The notes under the pieces: model-generated
The model's database searches: none
What the model was told of the DNA's origin: nothing
Seen by the model: only the letters and a program-made list of their open reading frames with translations
Origin: Bacteroidales bacterium
GTDB taxonomy: Bacteria > Bacteroidota > Bacteroidia > Bacteroidales > UBA932
DNA: 40,932 nt
Assembly (NCBI GenBank): GCA_028708215.1
Contig: JAQVZL010000009.1
Span: 1 to 40,932 of the forward strand
Direction of reading: 5' to 3'
Part shown: piece after piece, positions 30,774-38,420 of the stretch
How the letters are laid out: each line of letters opens with the position of its first letter
Numbering within the stretch: position 1 is the stretch's first letter
Program-made: the position numbers and the translations under genes

Positions 30774-32241
30774 AATTTTTTATCTCTTCAATTATTGAAT
30801 TTATTAATCTATTTTTAAGATCGTACAGACTATCGGATATATTTGATTTATAAAAGTGAGGGTTTATTATTCTTATCTGAGTAGGGTTAAGTGATTTCAG
30901 GTTTGTTAGATAGTAGTCTCTAATCTCTTTAATTGGTTTTGCTTGAATAGTTGTAACACCCTCTTTTACAACTTGTTTTTGAAGAGTTTTAAATTGATAA
31001 GACTCTTCTGGGAAATGAGTTGTTTTTGTATCGTCGAATTGATCTCTAAGGGTTATTCTCTCTCCCTTTTCTATTGAGCAAGCAAGCTCATCTCCTCTGA
31101 GGCAGGTTACATCTGCTTTAAACATTCCATTTTTAATAATTCTGTAAGTAATCTGGAAACCTGGGTTTACAGCTTTACTCTTACTTTCAGATCTTTTTAG
31201 TACAGGGTTGCCATCTATTTCTACTAGTTTGTATACATTCCCAAAACAGGGGTTGTGTTTACTAGTAGCAATTGCATCGCCAACACCGTAGGCATCTATT
31301 TTTGCATTTTGCCTCTCTAATTCAGATATTATATATTCATCTAAAGCGTTAGTTGCAAATATTTTGCATTTATATAAACCTGCTTTATCTAGCTCTTTTC
31401 TGCACTGATTGGCAAGGTATGTTAGGTCTCCACTATCTAATCTTATACCGTAACTATTTTTATAGTTGTCATCTACATTATTTGCTTTGTAAGCAGCTAT
31501 GGCATTTTTAATTCCACAGCGTAAAGTGTCGTAAGTATCTACTAGTAGTATAAGAGGTTCTCCGTAGTGACTCTTAATATAAGTGTCGAATGCCTCTAAT
31601 TCACTTTTAACAGTGCACCCAAAAGCATTTACAAAGCTATGAGCCATTGTTCCTGTTGCTCTAGTGCCAAATAGGTGAGAGGTAAGTATATTTGAAGAGT
31701 CTTGGCAACCTCCAATATAGGCGGCTTTAGCACCATATACAGCAGCCCAAGGGCCATGAGCTCTTCTTGAGCCAAATTCGCTTACAGGTTTAGTGGTAGA
31801 GCGTGAAACCCTAGAGGCTTTAGTTGCTATAGCCATTTGATGATTCATTATACAGAGCAGTGGAGTCTCTAATACCTGTGCCTCTAGTAAAGGCCCCTCT
31901 ACAGTAATTATAGGTTGTGAGGGAAATGCAATTTCGCCCTCTTCCATTGCATAGACATTACCTGTGAACTTCATTGTAGAGAGATGTTCTCTATACTCTC
32001 TATACTCTTCTCCTGGGAGAAACTCCTCAAAAAAAGAGTGGTGGGCAGTTCCAAGCCCCTCTATCATTTTAAGAGCCTCTTGAATTCCACTAACAACAGC
32101 CCAGTTATTATTATCTGGAGCACTCCTATAAAAGAGGTTAAATACTGCCTTTTTATCTTTTATCCCATGGTCAAAAAAAGTTTTTCCCATTGTGTACTGA
32201 TATTTATCTGAGCAGTAAGATATATTGAAAAAATTGTTCAT
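30757..32241 (-). CDS. pncB: Nicotinate phosphoribosyltransferase
   Basis: SEFGSRRAHGPWAAVYGAKAAYIGGCQDSSNILTSHLFGTRATGTMAHSFV; IRLDSGDLTYL. Start taken at ATG 32241 rather than TTG 32265; overlaps pncA by 17 bp. Confidence 0.93.
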   Translation of the reverse strand: MNNFFNISYCSDKYQYTMGKTFFDHGIKDKKAVFNLFYRSAPDNNNWAVVSGIQEALKMIEGLGTAHHSFFEEFLPGEEYREYREHLSTMKFTGNVYAMEEGEIAFPSQPIITVEGPLLEAQVLETPLLCIMNHQMAIATKASRVSRSTTKPVSEFGSRRAHGPWAAVYGAKAAYIGGCQDSSNILTSHLFGTRATGTMAHSFVNAFGCTVKSELEAFDTYIKSHYGEPLILLVDTYDTLRCGIKNAIAAYKANNVDDNYKNSYGIRLDSGDLTYLANQCRKELDKAGLYKCKIFATNALDEYIISELERQNAKIDAYGVGDAIATSKHNPCFGNVYKLVEIDGNPVLKRSESKSKAVNPGFQITYRIIKNGMFKADVTCLRGDELACSIEKGERITLRDQFDDTKTTHFPEESYQFKTLQKQVVKEGVTTIQAKPIKEIRDYYLTNLKSLNPTQIRIINPHFYKSNISDSLYDLKNRLINSIIEEIKNYDETK

Positions 32242-32282
32242 CTCTAAATTTATTTTGAGTAACAAAACAGTTATCTCTGTAA

Positions 32283-32290
32283 CAAAGTTA
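32283..32290 (-). promoter_or_regulatory. Candidate -7 element (TAACTTTG on minus strand) upstream of pncB
   Basis: CAAAGTTA on plus strand; lies within the direct-repeat region. Confidence 0.4.
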
Positions 32291-32306
32291 AGAAAAAAGA
32301 GAAGGA

Positions 32307-33038
32307 TTAGTCATTTTTAAGCAAATCCTTCGCTACTAGGTCTTGAATAATGTGTAAAATAATTACAACATAAATAGAACCTGTGAAATAGTAGACTAGG
32401 CAAAGAAAAAGCCCTGCTAAAGCTGGCTTAATTACCTCTTTACCTTGGTATATATGGCCAATTGCAAACAAGAGGGTAGAAAGTGCAATAACAGAAGCTG
32501 GGTGAATCTCTTTAAAAAGAAAAAATAGCGCAAAGAAAAGATATCCTCTATAAAGAAGCTCTTCTGTAACCCCTGCTGTAATTGCTAATAGTGTCCACAT
32601 CTTCTTCTCTTGCTTTGTTACAGGGAGAATAGATTTTATTAAAAGAGGTGTTTTTTGTACATGCTGCTCTCTTACCCTATTGTTAAAACGGAAAGAGAGC
32701 ATGCAGTATAAATTGTACAGTAGATAAATAGCGCTTAAAACTAGCGCAATATAAAAAAAAGTAGGAGAGACGTTATTAATTTGTGCCGAGGGTAATCTAA
32801 ATCCTAATTTAATAAACGATTGCCCACTAATTATTACTATAGGTACAATAATAAGAGTAGGAAGCCAACTCCATAATATTGAATTTTTATACCAATCAAC
32901 TTTATTATACTTCCCATTTGACAAAATGGTTTTGAACTGTTTGCCTTGGCTATATCCCATTATTGGATAGATAACAGCCATTAAAATAATAACTGTAGCA
33001 AAAAGAATAATATGTATAATTAAAGCTATTTCCGGCAT
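32307..33038 (-). CDS. CPBP-family intramembrane metalloprotease
   Basis: TAGVTEELLYRGYLFFALFFLF (EExxxR), LLFAIGHIYQG (FxxxH). Confidence 0.85.
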   Translation of the reverse strand: MPEIALIIHIILFATVIILMAVIYPIMGYSQGKQFKTILSNGKYNKVDWYKNSILWSWLPTLIIVPIVIISGQSFIKLGFRLPSAQINNVSPTFFYIALVLSAIYLLYNLYCMLSFRFNNRVREQHVQKTPLLIKSILPVTKQEKKMWTLLAITAGVTEELLYRGYLFFALFFLFKEIHPASVIALSTLLFAIGHIYQGKEVIKPALAGLFLCLVYYFTGSIYVVIILHIIQDLVAKDLLKND

Positions 33039-33086
33039 CGGATTTATAAACGTATAAAGTTAATAAAATAACCGGTAAATAGAAAG

Positions 33087-33902
33087 TTACTCTGTTACTG
33101 GTAGCTGTTTTGTTATTTGATTAGCAATAGAATCGAAATGAGTCTTTATTAGCGATGAGTTAATTACTTCATTCATTTTACCATAGTCGCACTCTTGGCA
33201 TAACTTTTCATTCAATGGTATTTGTGCAAGAAGTGGAACACTAAACTTTTTAGCTAGAGCATCTCCACCACCTTTTCCAAAAAGAATATATTTCTCTTCT
33301 GGGTGGTTTTCAGGAGTAAACCAAGCCATGTTTTCAATAACTCCTAGTACAGGAACTCCAATAGTTTTATCGGCATATAAGTTAATTGCTTTTTGCACAT
33401 CTCCTGTAGAGAGCATTTGAGGGGTAGTTACTATTACCACTCCAGACACTTTGTACTCTTGGAGAAGAGAGATGTGAATATCTCCTGTTCCTGGAGGAGT
33501 ATCTACAATTAGATAATCTAATTTCCCCCATTGAGTTTGATCTATCATCTGCTTCATTCCGCTTGCTGCTAAAGGACCTCTCCAGATTGCAGCTTTTGCA
33601 GGGTCTACGAACAGACCAATTGACATTAATTTAATGCCGAACCTCACAATAGGTTCAATCATAGTTTTTCCGTTCTCTTCTACAACAGTAGGGCGGCATT
33701 GTTGAATATCAAACATCATTGGTAATGATGGGCCGTAAATATCTGCATCTAGTAGACCTGTTGAGTATCCCTCCATGGCTAAGGTCATTGCAAGGCTTGC
33801 TGCAACAGTAGATTTACCTACTCCTCCTTTGCCAGAAGCTACAATTATAATGTTTTTGACTTCTTTAAGCTCTTTTTTTACTATTGGGTTATCTTTGCTC
33901 AT
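33087..33902 (-). CDS. Mrp/NBP35-family P-loop ATPase
   Basis: IIVASGKGGVGKSTVAASLAMTLA, LLDADIYGPSLPMM, DYLIVDTPPGTGDIHISL, GVIENMAWF. Confidence 0.92.
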   Translation of the reverse strand: MSKDNPIVKKELKEVKNIIIVASGKGGVGKSTVAASLAMTLAMEGYSTGLLDADIYGPSLPMMFDIQQCRPTVVEENGKTMIEPIVRFGIKLMSIGLFVDPAKAAIWRGPLAASGMKQMIDQTQWGKLDYLIVDTPPGTGDIHISLLQEYKVSGVVIVTTPQMLSTGDVQKAINLYADKTIGVPVLGVIENMAWFTPENHPEEKYILFGKGGGDALAKKFSVPLLAQIPLNEKLCQECDYGKMNEVINSSLIKTHFDSIANQITKQLPVTE

Positions 33903-33908
33903 CTTTTT

Positions 33909-34247
33909 TTATTTTTTTATTTTATCAATTTTACCGTTTATTCTTGAAATTATCTCTTCTATTGTTGTTTCACTATTAGAGATAATTATCATTCCAATTT
34001 TCATACTCTCAAATACATTTTTTATTCTCTCTCCAAATTCAGAAGAGACAGCAATTTGTACATTCATAGATGAGAGCATTTTTACAACAGATGGACCTGC
34101 TCTTCTGGGAAGGTTGCGGTATGGATTTTCTATAAATTCAAGGGAACCACTCTCTTTATTGTAGATTGCAAAATATTCTGCTCTCCCAAAATGAGAACTG
34201 CATTTGCTCTTTATACTTTTTTCAATAGAAGTTATTGCATATTTCAT
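33909..34247 (-). CDS. NifB/NifX-like dinitrogenase cofactor-binding domain protein
   Basis: MKYAITSIEKSIKSKCSSHFGRAEYFAIYNKESG...; adjacent to Mrp and DUF134. Confidence 0.82.
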   Translation of the reverse strand: MKYAITSIEKSIKSKCSSHFGRAEYFAIYNKESGSLEFIENPYRNLPRRAGPSVVKMLSSMNVQIAVSSEFGERIKNVFESMKIGMIIISNSETTIEEIISRINGKIDKIKK

Positions 34248-34287
34248 ACTAGTGCTACTATTTATCTTTAATAGTTATGAGTAGGTC

Positions 34288-34695
34288 TTATTCTGTACAA
34301 GAGTCAATGTTACTAGAGCCACATAATGTGCATATAGGGCTAGCTATGTGTAAATAGTTATTAAAAGAGGCTTCGCACTCCTTACAATAGTACCAATCGC
34401 TATCTAGAAAAACTCTCCCTCCTTCAAATACAATTCCTTTGCCCTCTGTAAAGGCTTTGGCAACTTTCTTTCTAGCGTGAGCATAAATTCGTGTAAATGT
34501 TGGTCTAGATATACCCATTACCAGAGAAGCCTCTTCTTGGCTCATAGACTCATAATCACACAATCTAATAGCTTCATACTCTTCTAAGTTTATGATTACT
34601 AGTGAGTGCTGTTTGTTTTTTTTAAAGTCTATTGGAGTATACCCTTTAATCAAAGGATGGGTGTCTATTCTTCTTAAATTTTTGGGCCTAGCCAT
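34288..34695 (-). CDS. DUF134 family protein (HTH + C-terminal zinc-ribbon-like CxxC pair)
   Basis: MARPKNLRRIDTHPLIKGYTP...VIINLEEYEAIRLCDYESMSQEEASLVMGISRPTFTRIYAHARKKVAKAFTEGK...CKECEASFNN...CTLC. Confidence 0.9.
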   Translation of the reverse strand: MARPKNLRRIDTHPLIKGYTPIDFKKNKQHSLVIINLEEYEAIRLCDYESMSQEEASLVMGISRPTFTRIYAHARKKVAKAFTEGKGIVFEGGRVFLDSDWYYCKECEASFNNYLHIASPICTLCGSSNIDSCTE

Positions 34696-34707
34696 AAAAA
34701 ATATTTA

Positions 34708-34722
34708 TTGTGCACAAAGATA
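34708..34722 (-). promoter_or_regulatory. Candidate -7 element (TATCTTTG on minus strand, 34715-34722) overlapping palindrome TTGTGCACAA (34708-34717)
   Basis: CAAAGATA read on plus strand immediately upstream of DUF134 start; perfect 10-bp palindrome. Confidence 0.5.
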
Positions 34723-34810
34723 ATGAACAAATGTTTGTAATGAAATACTTTTATCTAAATTAATATATGATATTAATGATTATAAAAATTTACCTGTAAA
34801 AATTTAAAGT

Positions 34811-34833
34811 TTGCTTCGTAGAAAGAAGGTGCC
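34811..34833 (+). repeat. 23-bp dispersed repeat, copy B
   Basis: TTGCTTCGTAGAAAGAAGGTGCC; 20/23 identical to 6443-6465. Confidence 0.6.
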
Positions 34834-34886
34834 TTGCGGCGGTTGTTTACTGCTGCGCAGGGGGCATCCACTGGCTTATGTAACTT

Positions 34887-34911
34887 GCAAAGCAAAGCAG
34901 AGCAGAGCAAA
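34887..34911 (+). repeat. Pentanucleotide GCARA tandem (5 units), repeat 2 flank
   Basis: GCAAA GCAAA GCAGA GCAGA GCAAA immediately left of repeat copy 2. Confidence 0.65.
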
Positions 34912-34918
34912 CTTTACT

Positions 34919-35040
34919 AGGAGATGATTACACATAAATATCTAGTAGACAGGTATTTAGTTTTTTTAAATGAGCCCAAAAAGGCTTATTTTCAAAAGCT
35001 AACTACCACACAGTAAATAAGTTATGAGTAATCATCTCCT
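34919..35040 (+). repeat. Intergenic inverted-repeat element, copy 2 (122 bp)
   Basis: AGGAGATGATTACACATAA ... TTATGAGTAATCATCTCCT: 19-bp terminal inverted repeats with one mismatch; same length as copy 1. Confidence 0.85.
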
Positions 35041-35148
35041 GGAAAATTGTCTCCTAGGGAAAAATCAGATGAATTATCAGGTAAAATGTTTGCAACCAAC
35101 TTTAGTTCTTGGAAAAAATCTGATGGATAGTTAAACTGAGATTTGAGG

Positions 35149-36804
35149 TTATTTTGCAGTTATTAAATAGTATTTACTAATTTTTCTAACATTAGGTTTC
35201 CCTAAATTTGTTGGACCTAAATTTAAATCTAAAGTACCTAACTCTTCTATGTTATATTGTGCACTTATTAATTGATCTTCTCTTAGCTTATTATCTAAAG
35301 GTGCAAGGAGAATAAAAGCTTGTTTGTTAGGAAAACCTATTTGTGAAGAATCTTTATTAATGATTGGAATTTTATATCCAAAATGCCAGATGGTTTCAGG
35401 AGGTACATAGTTATAGCCATAGAGATCTAACCCTCTTTCTGCAGCAAACATTTTTAGGGGGGTAAAAGGGGTGTCATTGTAGCTGGTCAAACTCTTTGAA
35501 AACGTAAGAGACAAACCAGATAGCATAACTCCAAACAGGAAAACTGTAAGAAAAAAAACCTTTTTTATTTCTCTTTTTTTAAGTTGAACTGTAATAAATA
35601 TACCACTCAAAAGAAGTATTATAGATGTAGCTATATAGTATGCCCAATTGCCAGAGAGATGGTCTTTAAGAAAAATATAGCTTACTACAGGAAGTAAGAT
35701 ACCTATAGCTGCAATTAGTCCAAAGTTAAAGAGAACAGGCAATCTCTCCTTTATTTTGCTAAACTCTTTAAATTTACGAAAGAGATACTCTATGTAAAAT
35801 CCAGTATTTATAGCAAGTGGTATTAGTACTGGCATAAGATATCTAGATTTTTTTTCGGGAACAATTGAGAGTAAAATTACTGCCAATAGTGTCCACAGTA
35901 AGCTAAATTGATAGGCTTTTAAATTGACAACTCTCTTTTTTAGATATGGATAAAGCAAGCTAATAAAGGCTGGTATGCTCCATAGACCACTTTGAAAGAA
36001 AAAACTCCAGTAATAATAGAAGGGTTTAACATTGTAGTTAGACCAATTAGAGGTCTCTCCTTGAGCTATCTCTAAGAACACATTTAGATCTTTTATGCGT
36101 ACATATAGGTACCACCATGCACTAAGTATAAGAGCTAATAAAATTGTTACCAGCAGAGGGGTAGCTTTAGCTTTTAACCTGCTGAATTTGTAAGTAAAAC
36201 CATAAGCTATTAAAAAAGGGAGAAGCAACGCATAAAGAGAAACTGGCCCTTTGCTCATAAAAGAAGCTCCTATAAATAGAGAGGCTATTATACCATTTTT
36301 CCAACTACCACTATTGGTTTTCAGTAGTAAGAAAAGATAGTAGATAGCTACTAACATAAAGCCATGGGCAAATATATCCCAAGGAGCCTCAATTATTATT
36401 CCAAAGGTATAAAATGAGGTGATGGCAATTAAGGCATTGATAAGACTATGTTGCCTGTTTTTTAGTATTTTATTAGAGATTAGATAGACAAAGACTCCAA
36501 TTACCATAACAAGTAGTAGTGCAGGTGCTCTTAGCGCAAGAAGCTTTTTGCTACCAAAAGCAAGACCAGAAAAAGCCGTTAGCCAGGTAGGAAGAGGGGG
36601 CTTTTCATAACGTGGCTCTCCATTCATTGTGGTGAGCAACCAATTGCCATCTGTTACCATTTCACGAGCTGTAATGAAGTTGCGAGCTTCCATTATGCTC
36701 ACCTCTATGGTAGAGATAAGAGGCAATAACATAATGGCTGTAAATATGCAAATGGTTAAAATTGGTTTTCGTTCAAGGGTTTTTATTAAACTGGGCATTC
36801 CCAT
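35149..36804 (-). CDS. GT39/ArnT-like membrane glycosyltransferase
   Basis: STIEVSIMEARNFITAREMVTDGNWLLTTMNGEPRYEKPPLPTWLTA (PMT/ArnT periplasmic loop motif), about 11-12 TMs. Confidence 0.88.
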   Translation of the reverse strand: MGMPSLIKTLERKPILTICIFTAIMLLPLISTIEVSIMEARNFITAREMVTDGNWLLTTMNGEPRYEKPPLPTWLTAFSGLAFGSKKLLALRAPALLLVMVIGVFVYLISNKILKNRQHSLINALIAITSFYTFGIIIEAPWDIFAHGFMLVAIYYLFLLLKTNSGSWKNGIIASLFIGASFMSKGPVSLYALLLPFLIAYGFTYKFSRLKAKATPLLVTILLALILSAWWYLYVRIKDLNVFLEIAQGETSNWSNYNVKPFYYYWSFFFQSGLWSIPAFISLLYPYLKKRVVNLKAYQFSLLWTLLAVILLSIVPEKKSRYLMPVLIPLAINTGFYIEYLFRKFKEFSKIKERLPVLFNFGLIAAIGILLPVVSYIFLKDHLSGNWAYYIATSIILLLSGIFITVQLKKREIKKVFFLTVFLFGVMLSGLSLTFSKSLTSYNDTPFTPLKMFAAERGLDLYGYNYVPPETIWHFGYKIPIINKDSSQIGFPNKQAFILLAPLDNKLREDQLISAQYNIEELGTLDLNLGPTNLGKPNVRKISKYYLITAK

Positions 36805-36986
36805 TATGTTATTGGATAAATCTAATTCTCTTTTCTATACAAATTTGCATAAAAAAATAGGATATTAAAACTCTTGTGGTAATGATTTTTACTCTGTACT
36901 ATAAAAAGCTGTGGATTCTCCTATTTCCTAAAAAGATACAATACTAATTATTAAAGCATATAATTACAAATTAGAAGAAATTTAAC

Positions 36987-36994
36987 TACTTTTG
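36987..36994 (+). promoter_or_regulatory. Candidate -7 element TACTTTTG for GT2-LAB_N-epimerase operon
   Basis: Matches TAnnTTTG, about 42 bp upstream of the start at 37036. Confidence 0.5.
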
Positions 36995-37035
36995 ATGCGC
37001 TTTTACCTGTACTCTTTTCATTTTTTAATATTATT

Positions 37036-37782
37036 ATGGAGATAAATAAAAACAGCACCCAGCGCTATAGCTTTACTATACTTGTGCCATTGTATAATGA
37101 AGAGGAAAACATTTTTGCTTTAGAGAAGAATTTAAATCTCTTTTTACCAAACTCTTTATACTCTACATGTGTGGTTTTTATAAACGATGGTTCTACTGAT
37201 AATAGTTTGAATCTCATATGTGAGGTTTGTAAGCGAAACAGTCATTTCTTTTATATAAGTTTAGAGAATAATGGAGGTCTTAGCACTGCTCTCAAAGCAG
37301 GTATAGATTACACTTTCTCTGATTATTTGGGATATATGGATGCCGATATGCAGACAGATCCAGAAGATTTTAATTTGTTATTAAATGAGATAGACAATTA
37401 TGGGTTGGTTACAGGTATTAGAGCAAACCGTAAAGACACTTTTTTTAAAAAAATACAGTCTATAATAGCTAATGGTTTTCGTAGGGCTATGACTAAAGAT
37501 GGAATCTCAGATACCGGGTGTCCTTTAAAAGTAATGCACACCCATTTAGCCAAGCGCATTCCTCTTTTCAGTGGAATGCATAGGTTTTTGCCAGCATTAA
37601 TTCAGCTGCAAAAGAAAGAGGTACAACAAATTGTAGTAAGGCATTACCCGCGCTATGCAGGAGAATCAAAATATCATTTATGGAATAGATTGACAGGTCC
37701 ATTTATTGATTGCTTTGCTTATAGATGGATGAGAAAACGCTACATTAACTATAACGTTAATGCCAATAATATAGAGGAGTAA
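37036..37782 (+). CDS. GT2 glycosyltransferase, polyprenyl-phosphate glycosyltransferase-like (DPM/ArnC-type)
   Basis: FTILVPLYNEEENIFALEKNLN, VFINDGSTDNSL, YMDADMQTDPEDF, IRANRKDTFFKKIQSIIANGFRR. Confidence 0.88.
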   Translation: MEINKNSTQRYSFTILVPLYNEEENIFALEKNLNLFLPNSLYSTCVVFINDGSTDNSLNLICEVCKRNSHFFYISLENNGGLSTALKAGIDYTFSDYLGYMDADMQTDPEDFNLLLNEIDNYGLVTGIRANRKDTFFKKIQSIIANGFRRAMTKDGISDTGCPLKVMHTHLAKRIPLFSGMHRFLPALIQLQKKEVQQIVVRHYPRYAGESKYHLWNRLTGPFIDCFAYRWMRKRYINYNVNANNIEE

Positions 37783-38420
37783 TGCAACTGTCCCATTTTT
37801 GGATTTATCTAATTGGCTTTACCGCACAACTGTTTTTTTCTGCTCGTCTTTTATATCAGTGGATTGTTACAGAAAAAGCTAAAAAGGTACTCTCCCCACC
37901 AATTTTTTGGATATTGAGTATTTTGGGCTCTTATCTACTCTTTATATATGGTCTATTACGTGACGATTTTGCAATTATTCTAGGGCAGTATATTGGTTAT
38001 TATATTTATCTATGGAATTTAAATATGCAGGGAGTATGGAAAAAAGTATTCCCAATTTTTAAAGTTCTATTACTAATAACTCCTATTGTAGTAACAGTAA
38101 TTATTCTTCGTGACTTATCTGTATTTCATGCTGTTTTTTTTCAGAACAAAGAGATACCTTTATGGCTGTTAATTTTAGGTTCTTCTGGTCAGGTGATTTT
38201 CTCATTAAGGTTCTTATATCAGTTTATCTACTCTGTATCGCGTCATGAATCTTCTTTGCCTACAGGTTTTTGGGTGATTAGTTTAATTGGTTCATCTACT
38301 ATTATTGCTTACGCTGTTTTTCGTCTAGATCCCGTACTTTTACTGGGGCAATCTTTCGGTTTTATAGTATATATTAGAAATTTAATTATAGGAAATAGAG
38401 AAAAAAATAGTACTAAATGA
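37782..38420 (+). CDS. Tandem LAB_N (lipid-A-disaccharide synthase N-terminal domain) membrane protein
   Basis: Two similar halves: GFTAQLFFSARLLYQWIVTEKAKK...PPIFWILSILGSYLLFIYGLLRDDFAIILGQYIGYYIYLWNL and GSSGQVIFSLRFLYQFIYSVSRHESSLPTGFWVISLIGSSTIIAYAVFRLDPVLLLGQSFGFIVYIRNL. Confidence 0.85.
   Translation: MQLSHFWIYLIGFTAQLFFSARLLYQWIVTEKAKKVLSPPIFWILSILGSYLLFIYGLLRDDFAIILGQYIGYYIYLWNLNMQGVWKKVFPIFKVLLLITPIVVTVIILRDLSVFHAVFFQNKEIPLWLLILGSSGQVIFSLRFLYQFIYSVSRHESSLPTGFWVISLIGSSTIIAYAVFRLDPVLLLGQSFGFIVYIRNLIIGNREKNSTK

Noticed and set aside
33775-34164. Plus-strand ORF of 129 aa antisense to Mrp and NifX-like genes
   Set aside because: Crosses two well-supported genes and reads as hydrophobic shadow sequence.
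33909-34247. Nitrogen fixation locus suggested by the NifX-like protein
   Set aside because: No nifHDK/E/N/B genes in the window; small NifX/NifB-domain proteins with Mrp/DUF134 are common in non-diazotrophic anaerobes.
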